Numbered from the stretch's first letter, positions 1-6,816 are shown. The stretch: DNA of 9,657 nucleotides from an uncultured Rickettsiales bacterium (GCA_913046825.1 CAJWTF010000143.1:1-9657); one strand, 5' to 3'. Numbers and translations are program-made. Notes: generated from the sequence alone by a model not told the origin.

Positions 1-37
1 ACGATCCGAACACTCGTTTCAAAACTCCGCCGATCAT
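1..37 (-). CDS. secA: SecA preprotein translocase ATPase, N-terminal fragment (runs off the window)
   Basis: Only the first twelve codons are inside the window. Read from the ATG at 37 to the left edge they give MIGGVLKRVFGS, which fits the conserved amphipathic start of SecA (typically M-L/I-G-x-x-x-K-K/R-x-F-G-S). A good Shine-Dalgarno sequence, GAGGT, lies on the minus strand at 42-46, about five bases before the ATG. SecA is the cytoplasmic ATPase that drives Sec-dependent export. A divergent secA next to a PpiC-type isomerase gene and argJ is an arrangement I know from alphaproteobacteria. The call rests on a very short match plus synteny, so another protein is possible but unlikely. Confidence 0.75.
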   Translation of the reverse strand, partial: MIGGVLKRVFGS

Positions 38-100
38 CGCGACCTCGAATACAGGAAAACTACAATTGTGGAACGCATCAGCGTGACGATGCGCTGGTGA

Positions 101-129
101 CATATGATGCTCTAAAACCCGCCTGTCAA
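101..129 (-). promoter_or_regulatory. Putative sigma70-type promoter of secA
   Basis: On the minus strand a perfect TTGACA (-35, at 124-129) is followed by a 17-base spacer and CATATG (-10, at 101-106, three matches to TATAAT). Transcription would start near 94 and give a leader of about 57 bases before the secA ATG at 37. The -35 and the spacing are good and the -10 is weak. Confidence 0.4.
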
Positions 130-224
130 CGAATAGCGCGTGTTTCCAGCGCAAGCGCGAACATGCCTATCCTTCGGATAAAAAGGTGTAAAGACCAAGT
201 TGGGTCCGGCATGACGTCCAACAC

Positions 225-252
225 TTGTTCCGCGCCGATACATATGCATTAT
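225..252 (+). promoter_or_regulatory. Weak candidate promoter for the isomerase-argJ operon
   Basis: TTGTTC (225-230) and CATTAT (247-252) are separated by 16 bases, upstream of the isomerase gene that starts at 325. Both boxes are partial matches to the sigma70 consensus. The rest of the divergent region 38-324 shows no reading frame that I can support. Confidence 0.2.
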
Positions 253-324
253 GCCAATTGAGATGCAGACTGACTAAAAGACAGGAAAACAAGGCATCTT
301 TTCGATGTCATTGAGGGATAATCG

Positions 325-1203
325 ATGTTTCTTCGCGTCATTGCTACCGTGCTGATCGTTACAACGGTAATCCTTCTTGCGCCTGCCTCCGCCGATGCCC
401 AATCGGTGCGGGACCGTTTGGCCAAGGACGTTGTTATCGCGACAGTCGATGGAGAACAAATACTCTCCAGCCAGATCCTTCAGGCTTTCCAACAACTGCC
501 CCGTCAACATCGCCAGCGCGGATTGCGGGCTGTCTACGGTCAGCTCCTTGAGGAGTTGATCAATGGTAGATTGCTGACGATCCATGGTCGTTTGAACAAC
601 CTCGCGGGCGATCCCGAAGTGAAGACGGCGGTCAAAGTCGCCGAAGACTCGATCATCGGGCGGGTCTATTTGAATCGCTTGGTCAAGCAAAGCATCACGG
701 AAGAAAAGCTTAAAGCCCGTTACGACGAGCTTGCGAGGAAAACCCCCTCGCGGCCGGAAGTGTGGGCACGCCATATCCTCGTCCCGACCGAAGACGAAGC
801 GAAAGAGGTCGTAAAAATGATCAAGGGCGGGCAGCCGTTCGAGGAAGTCGCAAAAGTTCATTCAAAGGATTCCGCTGGTCCGCAAGGTGGCGACCTCGGC
901 TATTTCCGTCGGAGTGATATGGTGAAACCCTTTGCCGATAGAGCCTTCGCGATGAAACCGGGCGAAATGACCGAAACACCAATAAAGACGGAATTCGGCT
1001 GGCATATTATCAAGGTCGAGGATCGGCGGAATAGTACCGTCCCACCGTTCACTCAAGTGCGTCCAAAAATTACTCGAGATCTCGGCCGTCTTCTCACCGT
1101 TGAAATTCTGACTTCCGCGCGAGGTGCTGCCAAGATCGAGCGTTTCACGCTCGAAGGCCAGCCTCTAGCGGCGCCAAGTGTCGCTAAACCTGCTAAGAAG
1201 TAG
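325..1203 (+). CDS. Exported parvulin-type peptidyl-prolyl cis-trans isomerase (PpiC/SurA-like)
   Basis: The 292-residue product begins with a signal peptide: a hydrophobic core at about 4-20 and an ADA site near 23-25, so it should act in the periplasm or at the outer face of the inner membrane. Residues 30-140 form a helical SurA-N-like region. Residues about 145-235 are a parvulin (rotamase) domain, with ARHILV at 148-153, a GGDLGYF block near 188-194 and FGWHIIKVEDR at 224-234, all typical of PpiC and SurA. The family isomerises X-Pro bonds and helps fold exported and outer-membrane proteins. The ATG at 325 follows GAGG at 313-316 at good spacing. It is the first gene of a plus-strand run with argJ, whose ATG starts 8 bases after this stop. 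The position beside secA fits an export role. SurA itself has two parvulin domains and a longer chain; this one has a single domain. Confidence 0.9.
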   Translation: MFLRVIATVLIVTTVILLAPASADAQSVRDRLAKDVVIATVDGEQILSSQILQAFQQLPRQHRQRGLRAVYGQLLEELINGRLLTIHGRLNNLAGDPEVKTAVKVAEDSIIGRVYLNRLVKQSITEEKLKARYDELARKTPSRPEVWARHILVPTEDEAKEVVKMIKGGQPFEEVAKVHSKDSAGPQGGDLGYFRRSDMVKPFADRAFAMKPGEMTETPIKTEFGWHIIKVEDRRNSTVPPFTQVRPKITRDLGRLLTVEILTSARGAAKIERFTLEGQPLAAPSVAKPAKK

Positions 1204-1210
1204 ACAGATC

Positions 1211-2440
1211 ATGTTCAAGAAATCGCCACTCGCGCCCAGTCGTTTTCCTGTTTTGGCGCCGGTGCCGGGTGTCCGCGTCGCGGGCGTCTCCGCTGGTTTG
1301 AAGGAGAGTGGGCGCCATGATTTATTTTTTGCCGAACTCGTGAAGGGCTCCAGCGTCGCTGGTGTTTTCACGCAATCGAAATGCTCTTCCGCGCCGGTGG
1401 ATTGGTGCCGCTCGATCTTGAGGACCGGGCGCATTCGGGGTCTGGTGGTCAATTCGGGCAACGCCAATGCGTTTACTGGCAAGGCGGGCGACCGCGCTGT
1501 CGAGTATACTGTTGCGGAGACGGCGAAACGTCTCGGTTGCCATCGAAACGAGATATACATCGCTTCGACTGGTGTGATAGGCGTTCCCGTCGAACAGGAC
1601 TATATCGCGAGCAAGTTGCCCTTGGTCACCCGCAAGCTCGGTAAGGCGAAATGGGCTGATGCCGCGGCGGCGATCATGACCACCGACACCTTCCCGAAAG
1701 CATCCATGCGCAAGGTGAAGATTGGCAAATCTGAGGTAACCCTTGTCGGCATCGCCAAGGGATCCGGTATGATCGCGCCGGATATGGCGACTATGCTGTC
1801 CTTTGTCTTTACCGATGCGAAGATACCCGCTCCCATATTGCAGCGCCTGCTGCGTGATGCGGCCGACCGCTCCTTCAATAGCATCACCGTCGACAGCGAC
1901 ACTTCGACCAGCGACACGATGTTGCTTGCGGCGACGGGTCAGGCCAAAAATCTGCGCGTCAGGGGTGTTGGCGATGCTCATCTTAAGGATTTCCGCGAAG
2001 CACTGCGCGAAGTGGCGATCGATCTCGCGACCCAAGTGGTGCGCGACGGCGAGGGGGCGCAAAAGTTCGTTACCATCGATGTCAGCGGCGCCGAATCTGC
2101 CGGAGCGGCGCGGCGCATTGGGCTCGCCATCGCAAATTCGCCCTTGGTGAAGACTGCGATTGCGGGTGGCGACCCGAATTGGGGCCGTGTCATCATGGCC
2201 GTTGGTAAGGCCGGTGAAAAAGCCGACCGAGATAAAATGTCCATCGGTATGGGTGGTCTGCCTATAACCGTCGAAGGGCAATTGGTCGACGGCTACGACG
2301 AATCTGTGACCGGTGCACATATGTCGAGCCGAGAGGTCGAGATTGCCGTGGATGTCGGCGTCGGCCGCGGCAAAGCGCGGGTTTGGACTTGCGACCTGAC
2401 CCACGGCTATATCGAAATCAACGCAGATTATAGAACCTGA
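1211..2440 (+). CDS. argJ: Bifunctional glutamate N-acetyltransferase / amino-acid acetyltransferase ArgJ
   Basis: The 409-residue product has all the hallmarks of ArgJ, the cytoplasmic enzyme that recycles the acetyl group from N-acetylornithine to glutamate and, in bifunctional forms, also uses acetyl-CoA. The oxyanion-hole pair T120-G121 lies in STGVIG. The self-cleavage and nucleophile motif KGSGMIAPDMATML has Lys183 and catalytic Thr194, and the chain should cleave at Ala193-Thr194 into alpha and beta subunits. DGEGAQK carries Glu281, DPNWGR lies at 321-326, and the tail ends INADYRT. Length is normal for the family. I chose the ATG at 1211, 8 bases after the isomerase stop; a GTG at 1178 is in frame but overlaps the upstream gene and has no ribosome binding site. 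This copy looks fully functional. Whether it is mono- or bifunctional cannot be read from sequence alone. Confidence 0.95.
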   Translation: MFKKSPLAPSRFPVLAPVPGVRVAGVSAGLKESGRHDLFFAELVKGSSVAGVFTQSKCSSAPVDWCRSILRTGRIRGLVVNSGNANAFTGKAGDRAVEYTVAETAKRLGCHRNEIYIASTGVIGVPVEQDYIASKLPLVTRKLGKAKWADAAAAIMTTDTFPKASMRKVKIGKSEVTLVGIAKGSGMIAPDMATMLSFVFTDAKIPAPILQRLLRDAADRSFNSITVDSDTSTSDTMLLAATGQAKNLRVRGVGDAHLKDFREALREVAIDLATQVVRDGEGAQKFVTIDVSGAESAGAARRIGLAIANSPLVKTAIAGGDPNWGRVIMAVGKAGEKADRDKMSIGMGGLPITVEGQLVDGYDESVTGAHMSSREVEIAVDVGVGRGKARVWTCDLTHGYIEINADYRT

Positions 2441-2448
2441 GGTCGATT

Positions 2449-3633
2449 ATGCCTGATAAAGACGCATTTTCACCGCTACCGAAAATCCCGAGCGTTACGG
2501 GCGTCCGCATCTCGGGTGTCGCGGCCGGCCTGAAGGATAACGGCAAACAAGATTTGTTTGTTGCTGAATTGGTGCCTGGTTCGACCATCGCCGGCACGTT
2601 GACGCGCTCGCGGTGCCCCGGGATGCCGGTCGAATGGAACAAGCGCCAATTGCCAGGTGGTAAGGTCCGCGCGATTGTGGCCAGCTCGGGAAACTCGAAC
2701 GTCTTTACGGGTGGACAAGGGCGCAAGCTGGTGGAGAACACGGCCGCCGCTGCTGCGAAGTTGATTGGCTGCCGCACGTCGCAGGTCTTCCTCGCGTCGA
2801 CAGGTGTAATTGGCGAGAAGAAAGAAACCCGTTTCGTCGCCGATAAAGTGCCGATGGGCGTGAAAGCGTTGAAGAAAACCGCGTGGCATGACGCTGCGCG
2901 CAGCATCATGACCACCGATCGGTTTCCGAAAGCAGCCGTACGCAAATCGAAGATCGGCAATGTCGATGTGACCTTGGCGGGTATAGCTAAGGGCTCGACC
3001 ATGATTGCGCCGGATATGGGCACCATGCTCTCGTTCTTGTTCACAGATGCAAAGATACCGGCGAAGGTGCTGAAGAGCTGTCTGACCCGCGCGGTCGACC
3101 GCTCGTTTAATTGCATCTCCGTCGACGGTGATACCTCGACCAGTGATACTGTGCTGCTCTCCGCGACGGGACAAGTGAAACGCCAGCCGAAGATCGAACG
3201 CGCCAGCGATCCAGGCTTAAAGGAATTTCGTGCGGCGCTGGAGGACATGACCATCGAGTTGGCCCTAATGATCGTGCGCGACGGGGCGGCGACGGGGAAT
3301 TTGCTGACCTGTGATGTGGTCGGTGCGGAATCACAACGGGCGGCGCGAAATATCGGCCGTGCCATCGTTGATTCCACATTGGTGCGCAAGGGCATTGCTG
3401 GGGCGGAGCCTCGCGTGGGCCGCATTGTCATGGCGGTCGGCAAAGCCGGGGAGAAAGCTGAACGCGACTTACTTGGCATTTCCATTGGCGATTTCGTCGT
3501 GGCGAAAGCCGGAGAATCGATGCCTGATACTGAAGAGGCCGGCGTGGTCTCTCATCTCAAATCTGGCCAGGTACATTTAACCATCGATATCGGGATCGGA
3601 CGCGGTAAAGCCCGGGTCTGGTCTGCGCTGTAA
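2449..3633 (+). CDS. Diverged ArgJ paralogue, substrate pocket degraded, function unknown
   Basis: This 394-residue protein aligns with the preceding ArgJ over almost its whole length, roughly half identical by eye, so it is a tandem paralogue. GAGG at 2439-2442 overlaps the argJ stop and sits 6 bases before the ATG, implying translational linkage. The fold and nucleophile appear kept: STGVIG with T118-G119, Lys181, and Thr192 in PDMGTML. However, Gly191 replaces the usual Ala before the cleavage-site Thr, and the motif reads KGSTMI instead of KGSGMI. The conserved DGEGA block is DGAAT, so the glutamate known to bind substrate in ArgJ (Glu281 in the neighbour) is Ala280. DPNWGR has become EPRVGR (320-325). 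The chain stops at RVWSAL, so the family's NADYRT-type C-terminus, which contributes to the active site, is missing. It is either a pseudoenzyme, perhaps a partner of ArgJ, or an Ntn-type enzyme with another substrate. The open frame of normal length argues against simple decay. Confidence 0.85.
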   Translation: MPDKDAFSPLPKIPSVTGVRISGVAAGLKDNGKQDLFVAELVPGSTIAGTLTRSRCPGMPVEWNKRQLPGGKVRAIVASSGNSNVFTGGQGRKLVENTAAAAAKLIGCRTSQVFLASTGVIGEKKETRFVADKVPMGVKALKKTAWHDAARSIMTTDRFPKAAVRKSKIGNVDVTLAGIAKGSTMIAPDMGTMLSFLFTDAKIPAKVLKSCLTRAVDRSFNCISVDGDTSTSDTVLLSATGQVKRQPKIERASDPGLKEFRAALEDMTIELALMIVRDGAATGNLLTCDVVGAESQRAARNIGRAIVDSTLVRKGIAGAEPRVGRIVMAVGKAGEKAERDLLGISIGDFVVAKAGESMPDTEEAGVVSHLKSGQVHLTIDIGIGRGKARVWSAL

Positions 3634-3634
3634 G

Positions 3635-4609
3635 ATGCGGTCGCCACCGGAAACCGGCTGCTGGGCGGCCGGAGCCGGGTGGAAGGGCCTGCCCTTCACC
3701 AGCGCGCAGTTGCGGTTCCGCTCCTTGGACGATCGCGACTTGGAATCCTTAATTGAATTCGCTGGCGACGAAGAGGTCGCCCGCTGGACGGCGGCTATTC
3801 CCCATCCTTTCAGCGAAGCGGATGGCCGCGCCTATATCGAAGCCTCGCGTAGAGAGAACAGGTTGGTCTTCGCGGTGGAAGAAATCGCGAGCGGCGATTT
3901 TATCGGATGCATCCGGGTCGACGCGGAATCGGGGATTGGCGATATCGGCTATTGGGTTGTCCGGCCCCATTGGGGCAAGGGCTATGGCGGAGAAGCGGCG
4001 AAAAGGATCACGCGACTGGCCTTCGAAGCGTTGGAATTGACGGCGCTCGAAGCGGAAGTGATGCAGGGTAATCCGGCCTCGGAGAAGGTCCTATTGGCGG
4101 CGGGATTTGAGAAGAGTGGCGAGGCGGTGGGGACGCGCGGACGTTGCGATGGCGTTGCGACATTTCGATATCGATTGGCGCAAACGGAATGGGCGGCGAA
4201 TGCCGCAAGTAAACCGACCTTACTCGTCGTCGCCGTGGCGATGGTGGACGCAGACGGCCGCGTGCTGATGGCGAAACGGCCGGTGGGCAAGAAGCTGGCC
4301 GGGTTGTGGGAATTTCCCGGCGGCAAGGTATCCCCCGCAGAGACGCCGGAAGCGGCGCTGATCCGCGAATTAGAGGAAGAACTTGGCGTTGATACCCGCG
4401 AGTCTTGCTTGGCGCCGTTTACTTTTGCGAGCCATGAATACGAGGATTTCCACCTACTGATGCCGCTCTATGTGTGCCGGGTTTGGCATGGTACGCCGCA
4501 GCCGAAGGAAGGGCAGAAACTGTCCTGGGTGCGGCCAGTAGAGATGCGCAACTATCCGATGCCGCCTGCGGATCAGCCATTGGTTGCAATGCTTTGCGAC
4601 CTGCTGTGA
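3635..4609 (+). CDS. Fused GNAT N-acetyltransferase / Nudix (MutT-like) pyrophosphohydrolase
   Basis: Two domains are joined in 324 residues. Residues about 22-185 are a RimJ/RimL-type GNAT domain, with the acetyl-CoA loop RPHWGKGYGGEA near 110-121 and a C-terminal NPASEKVLLAAGF motif. Residues about 194-324 are a MutT-like Nudix hydrolase. Its Nudix box fits GX5EX7REUXEEXGU exactly: Gly230, Glu236, Arg244-Glu245, Glu248-Glu249 and Gly251. MutT-type enzymes remove 8-oxo-dGTP and related damaged nucleotides. The acetylation target of the GNAT half is unknown. The ATG at 3635 is one base past the stop of the ArgJ paralogue, so it probably belongs to that operon. The first 20 residues are low in family character and lack a clear Shine-Dalgarno, so the true start may lie slightly downstream at a non-ATG codon. 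Natural GNAT-Nudix fusions are known in alphaproteobacteria. Confidence 0.85.
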   Translation: MRSPPETGCWAAGAGWKGLPFTSAQLRFRSLDDRDLESLIEFAGDEEVARWTAAIPHPFSEADGRAYIEASRRENRLVFAVEEIASGDFIGCIRVDAESGIGDIGYWVVRPHWGKGYGGEAAKRITRLAFEALELTALEAEVMQGNPASEKVLLAAGFEKSGEAVGTRGRCDGVATFRYRLAQTEWAANAASKPTLLVVAVAMVDADGRVLMAKRPVGKKLAGLWEFPGGKVSPAETPEAALIRELEEELGVDTRESCLAPFTFASHEYEDFHLLMPLYVCRVWHGTPQPKEGQKLSWVRPVEMRNYPMPPADQPLVAMLCDLL

Positions 4610-4621
4610 GGTCGCCGCTCT

Positions 4622-5512
4622 TTAATCTATGAAGGGCATGCCGCTATACATCGGATCATTGGCAATCCGTGCCAGCAGCCGTTCGTAACAGATCGATATC
4701 GCAGCGATACCCGCCGCCAAGACGGCATAGGCGAGTGCGTTTTCGATCAGTGTTACAATCAAATGCATTGTGATGCTACTGGTTGGCAATTTACTGCCGG
4801 CGAAACTGAAAATCATCGCGAAAACCCAGATGCCGATTTCCGCTCCGCAGGCGATGATGAAAATCCGTAAACTATTCCCCCGGCCCAGTCGCCAAGATTC
4901 GAGTAACGAGAACGGCGCATCGACCGCCGTCGCCGGTAGCCAAAGCGACAGTCGGAGGTAGACGATCATCGTCATAATGCCCGCAGCCATGCCGATGACC
5001 GATGACAAGGTGTTTACGTCCACCGGTGGAGAGACTTCCGTCGGAGTCGCGGCCGCAGCAGCGGCGAAATTCAAAACCACGCCGAATATCGTCAATATGA
5101 CAATTGGCACAGCGACCACTGCCCCTGCGATCATGGCGATCAGGAGGAAGTGCCACAGGAATTTTAATTTCCTCGGGTCCCAACGCATTGCCGACCAGAC
5201 TGTGCTCGACTCCCCGCGCGTCAGATATCGCCGGTGCCAGGCGACGGCAAACATCATGTAGAGAACGAGGTTGGGAAGATACAGAATTACGACGTCCGCA
5301 AATGTCGCTGGCGCGCCGCCCACTGCCGGAGCCGCGGGATCGATGACGCCGAGAAGGTCGGTCATCACGACTTGATAGATCGTCAAGCCGACGATCGGGA
5401 TCGCGACCATAAGCAAAAGGTCACGACGGGCGGTCCAAAGAAACTTCAAGACATCAAGAAGCGTGACTCGGTTCGGCAGGCGGAATTTTTCGGGATCAGT
5501 TGTATTGCGCAT
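4622..5512 (-). CDS. Six-helix integral membrane protein, function unknown
   Basis: I do not recognise this 296-residue protein. It has six likely membrane helices, near residues 33-53, 71-92, 118-145, 168-191, 215-238 and 246-273. Short charged stretches separate them, including a basic stretch (WHRRYLTRGE) after helix 2 and RWDPRKLKF before helix 3. The N-terminus (about 30 residues) is hydrophilic with no cleavable signal, and an alanine-rich loop follows helix 3. No catalytic motif is visible. The gene converges on the GNAT-Nudix gene with 12 bases between stop codons. Its ATG at 5512 has only a weak ribosome binding site. The pattern is compatible with a small-molecule permease-like or DUF-type inner membrane protein, but I would not assign a role. 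Confidence 0.75.
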   Translation of the reverse strand: MRNTTDPEKFRLPNRVTLLDVLKFLWTARRDLLLMVAIPIVGLTIYQVVMTDLLGVIDPAAPAVGGAPATFADVVILYLPNLVLYMMFAVAWHRRYLTRGESSTVWSAMRWDPRKLKFLWHFLLIAMIAGAVVAVPIVILTIFGVVLNFAAAAAATPTEVSPPVDVNTLSSVIGMAAGIMTMIVYLRLSLWLPATAVDAPFSLLESWRLGRGNSLRIFIIACGAEIGIWVFAMIFSFAGSKLPTSSITMHLIVTLIENALAYAVLAAGIAAISICYERLLARIANDPMYSGMPFID

Positions 5513-5587
5513 CTCGCACTATCTATCGGAACGGGCCGTGAAGTCCAACCATGTAAGTATTGTCACAGAGGTTTCTGCAAGTGACGC

Positions 5588-5685
5588 TCAGGCCATAATT
5601 CCGGGTTCACCTTCTCGGCTGCCCCGGAATGACATACTAAACCGGTCATTCCGGGACGTGAAGCAGACCCGGAATTATGGCTTGA
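5588..5685. repeat. Paired REP/BIME-like intergenic palindrome
   Basis: Two copies of one palindromic unit face each other. The outer arms are GCCATAATTCCGGGT (5592-5606) and its exact reverse complement (5667-5681); pairing extends to 5588/5685 with one G-U pair. The inner arms are CCCGGAATGAC (5623-5633) and its exact complement (5645-5655), around an 11-base loop. Each half also contains a smaller CCGG hairpin of its own (TTCCGGG against CCCGGAA). Units with GTCATTCCGGG at one end and CCCGGAAT at the other resemble the abundant intergenic palindromes of Bradyrhizobium and other alphaproteobacteria. As RNA the region could form a long hairpin that ends or protects the 3' end of the minus-strand transcript. 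No other copy is seen in the window. Confidence 0.8.
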
Positions 5686-5848
5686 AGGACGCCAAATTCA
5701 CCAAATGACGCGTGTTTAAATCCAGTCCCGCACTGTCGTGACATTCCGCGCAACACTTCCGCGGCGTTGTCGCACCTTTGGCGGCATCGCCGCGGAATGC
5801 CGGGGATACCATCAGGAATATGAGTAAGATCAAAGTTGTCATTTTCAT
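5675..5848 (-). CDS. Small exported CxxCH protein, possibly a truncated c-type cytochrome
   Basis: This 57-residue frame starts at ATG 5848 and stops at TAA 5675-5677. It begins with a clear signal peptide: Lys2, hydrophobic core TLILLIFLMVSPAF, then a RGDAA region for cleavage near residue 22. The mature part contains KCCAECHDSAG, a CxxCH haem c attachment motif (Cys33-Ala-Glu-Cys36-His37), preceded by GDAAKG, which resembles the N-terminus of class I cytochromes c. A normal cytochrome c has another 60 or more residues with a Met ligand, absent here. It is encoded 44 bases downstream of the NDUFAF5-like gene on the same strand, so it may be co-transcribed. No strong Shine-Dalgarno is seen. 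The stop codon lies inside the REP-like repeat, so the gene may have been cut short by that element. It could be a true mini-cytochrome, a decayed gene, or chance. Signal peptide plus CxxCH in one short frame makes chance less likely. Confidence 0.5.
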   Translation of the reverse strand: MKMTTLILLIFLMVSPAFRGDAAKGATTPRKCCAECHDSAGLDLNTRHLVNLASFKP

Positions 5849-5892
5849 GCGCTGACCGTCCCATGAGAGACGGCGGGCTTATTTTATGTGGA

Positions 5893-6816
5893 TCAGTATT
5901 TATCTGTGAGATCGGGCGCGGCCGCGTCGCCGGTCGTCTCTTCTGATGTGTCGAGAGCCTCGGCAAGGCTCAGGGTCGCGGTGCCGGGCCGCAGCGCTTT
6001 TTGTTGGCTTTCGTGCGGTGCCCAGCCGTGCAGGTAGATGATCTGAAACGTCGCGCGAATTCGACCGTCGGCTTCTGCGTAGCGTTCCGCGTAAAGCTCC
6101 GCTGCCCGCAGAAATATGCCGCGCCGGGTGGGAGCGGTTAGTCTTTCTCGCACGACGTTGCTCTCCCCCATGCCGCGCAGATCCGCCATGAGGCGGAAGA
6201 TATCGTCATAAGTCACGGTGATGTTGTCTGCGTCCGCGACGGGCAACGCAAAACCGGCGCGCTGCAGCAATCCGCTTGCATCTCGCAATTCCGCAAACGG
6301 TGAGACTCGTGGGCTGGCGCCACTGGTCAGTTCCAACTCGGCGCTCATCAGCACGTCGCGCAATTCGTGCAGCGTATCACCCCCGAAGATCGCACCGAGA
6401 AATAGCCCGTCCGATTTCAGAGATCGTGCGATCTGCACCAGACCACCCGGCAGATCATTTACCCAATGAAGGTCAAGACTGCTGAAGATCAGATCAAATT
6501 TTTGATTGGCGAAGGGCAGGAATTCTGCATCACCGATGACGGATGGTCCACCTACCTCGCCAATCATGCGTTCCGACAGATCGCAGGAGATAACGTGCTC
6601 GACTCCACCGGGGCCACCCGCGACAGGTCCGAATCCGCCAGAACGCGCGCCAAGGTCGAGCGCGAGCGGAAACGGACGCGCGATATCCAGCAGCCGGTCA
6701 GACAAGCGCTCGCCGACTTCTCGGATGAGGAAATCGTGCGTGGCGAAATGCGCTGCCGCGCGGTCGCGGCGGCGGCGCAATAAATCGCGGTCGAAAATAT
6801 CTGGTGTCTCCTGCAT
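5893..6816 (-). CDS. NDUFAF5-like (BioC-type fold) SAM-dependent methyltransferase family protein
   Basis: The 307-residue product closely resembles human NDUFAF5 (C20orf7), a complex I assembly factor, in several ordered blocks: IFDRDL near the N-terminus, PLALDLG at 50-56, EFLPF at 98-102, SSLDLHWVNDLP at 112-123, GAIFGGDTLHELR at 141-153, and LRGMGESN at 213-220. It ends with ATFQIIYLHGW and an HESQQKALRPGTA segment. NDUFAF5 has a class I methyltransferase fold but is reported to hydroxylate an arginine of the NDUFS7 (NuoB-type) subunit, so complex I assembly is the best inference here. SAM motif I reads DLGARSG instead of the DLGCGRG seen in NDUFAF5. The ATG at 6816 has no Shine-Dalgarno but fits the family N-terminus. 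The gene is divergent from comF. The last 20 residues or so (SEETTGDAAAPDLTDKY) are a non-conserved acidic tail. BioC (malonyl-ACP methyltransferase) is the main alternative; the blocks above favour NDUFAF5. Confidence 0.85.
   Translation of the reverse strand: MQETPDIFDRDLLRRRRDRAAAHFATHDFLIREVGERLSDRLLDIARPFPLALDLGARSGGFGPVAGGPGGVEHVISCDLSERMIGEVGGPSVIGDAEFLPFANQKFDLIFSSLDLHWVNDLPGGLVQIARSLKSDGLFLGAIFGGDTLHELRDVLMSAELELTSGASPRVSPFAELRDASGLLQRAGFALPVADADNITVTYDDIFRLMADLRGMGESNVVRERLTAPTRRGIFLRAAELYAERYAEADGRIRATFQIIYLHGWAPHESQQKALRPGTATLSLAEALDTSEETTGDAAAPDLTDKY

Noticed and set aside
1178..1210. Upstream GTG start for argJ
   Set aside because: Overlaps the isomerase end, no ribosome binding site, and adds 11 residues not typical of ArgJ.
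1322..2404. Long open frame of 360 codons antisense to argJ
   Set aside because: It mirrors the real argJ with its conserved motifs; the translated antisense has no recognisable domain and reflects codon bias.
4610..4621. Terminator between the convergent GNAT-Nudix and membrane protein genes
   Set aside because: Only 12 bases separate the stops and no stem with a T-run is visible there.
5234..5584. Plus-strand frame ending with a CKYCH sequence
   Set aside because: Antisense to the membrane protein over most of its length, with no signal peptide or hydrophobic pattern; the CxxCH match is chance.
5849..5892. Short inverted repeat CCGTC / GACGG between the NDUFAF5-like gene and the mini-protein
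   Set aside because: Only 5-6 bp with no T-run on the minus strand, so not a credible terminator.
5646..5966. 106-codon minus-strand frame across the NDUFAF5-like gene end and the REP repeat
   Set aside because: It overlaps the end of a real gene and runs into the repeat; the overlapping frame at 5675-5848 has a signal peptide and CxxCH, this one has no such features.
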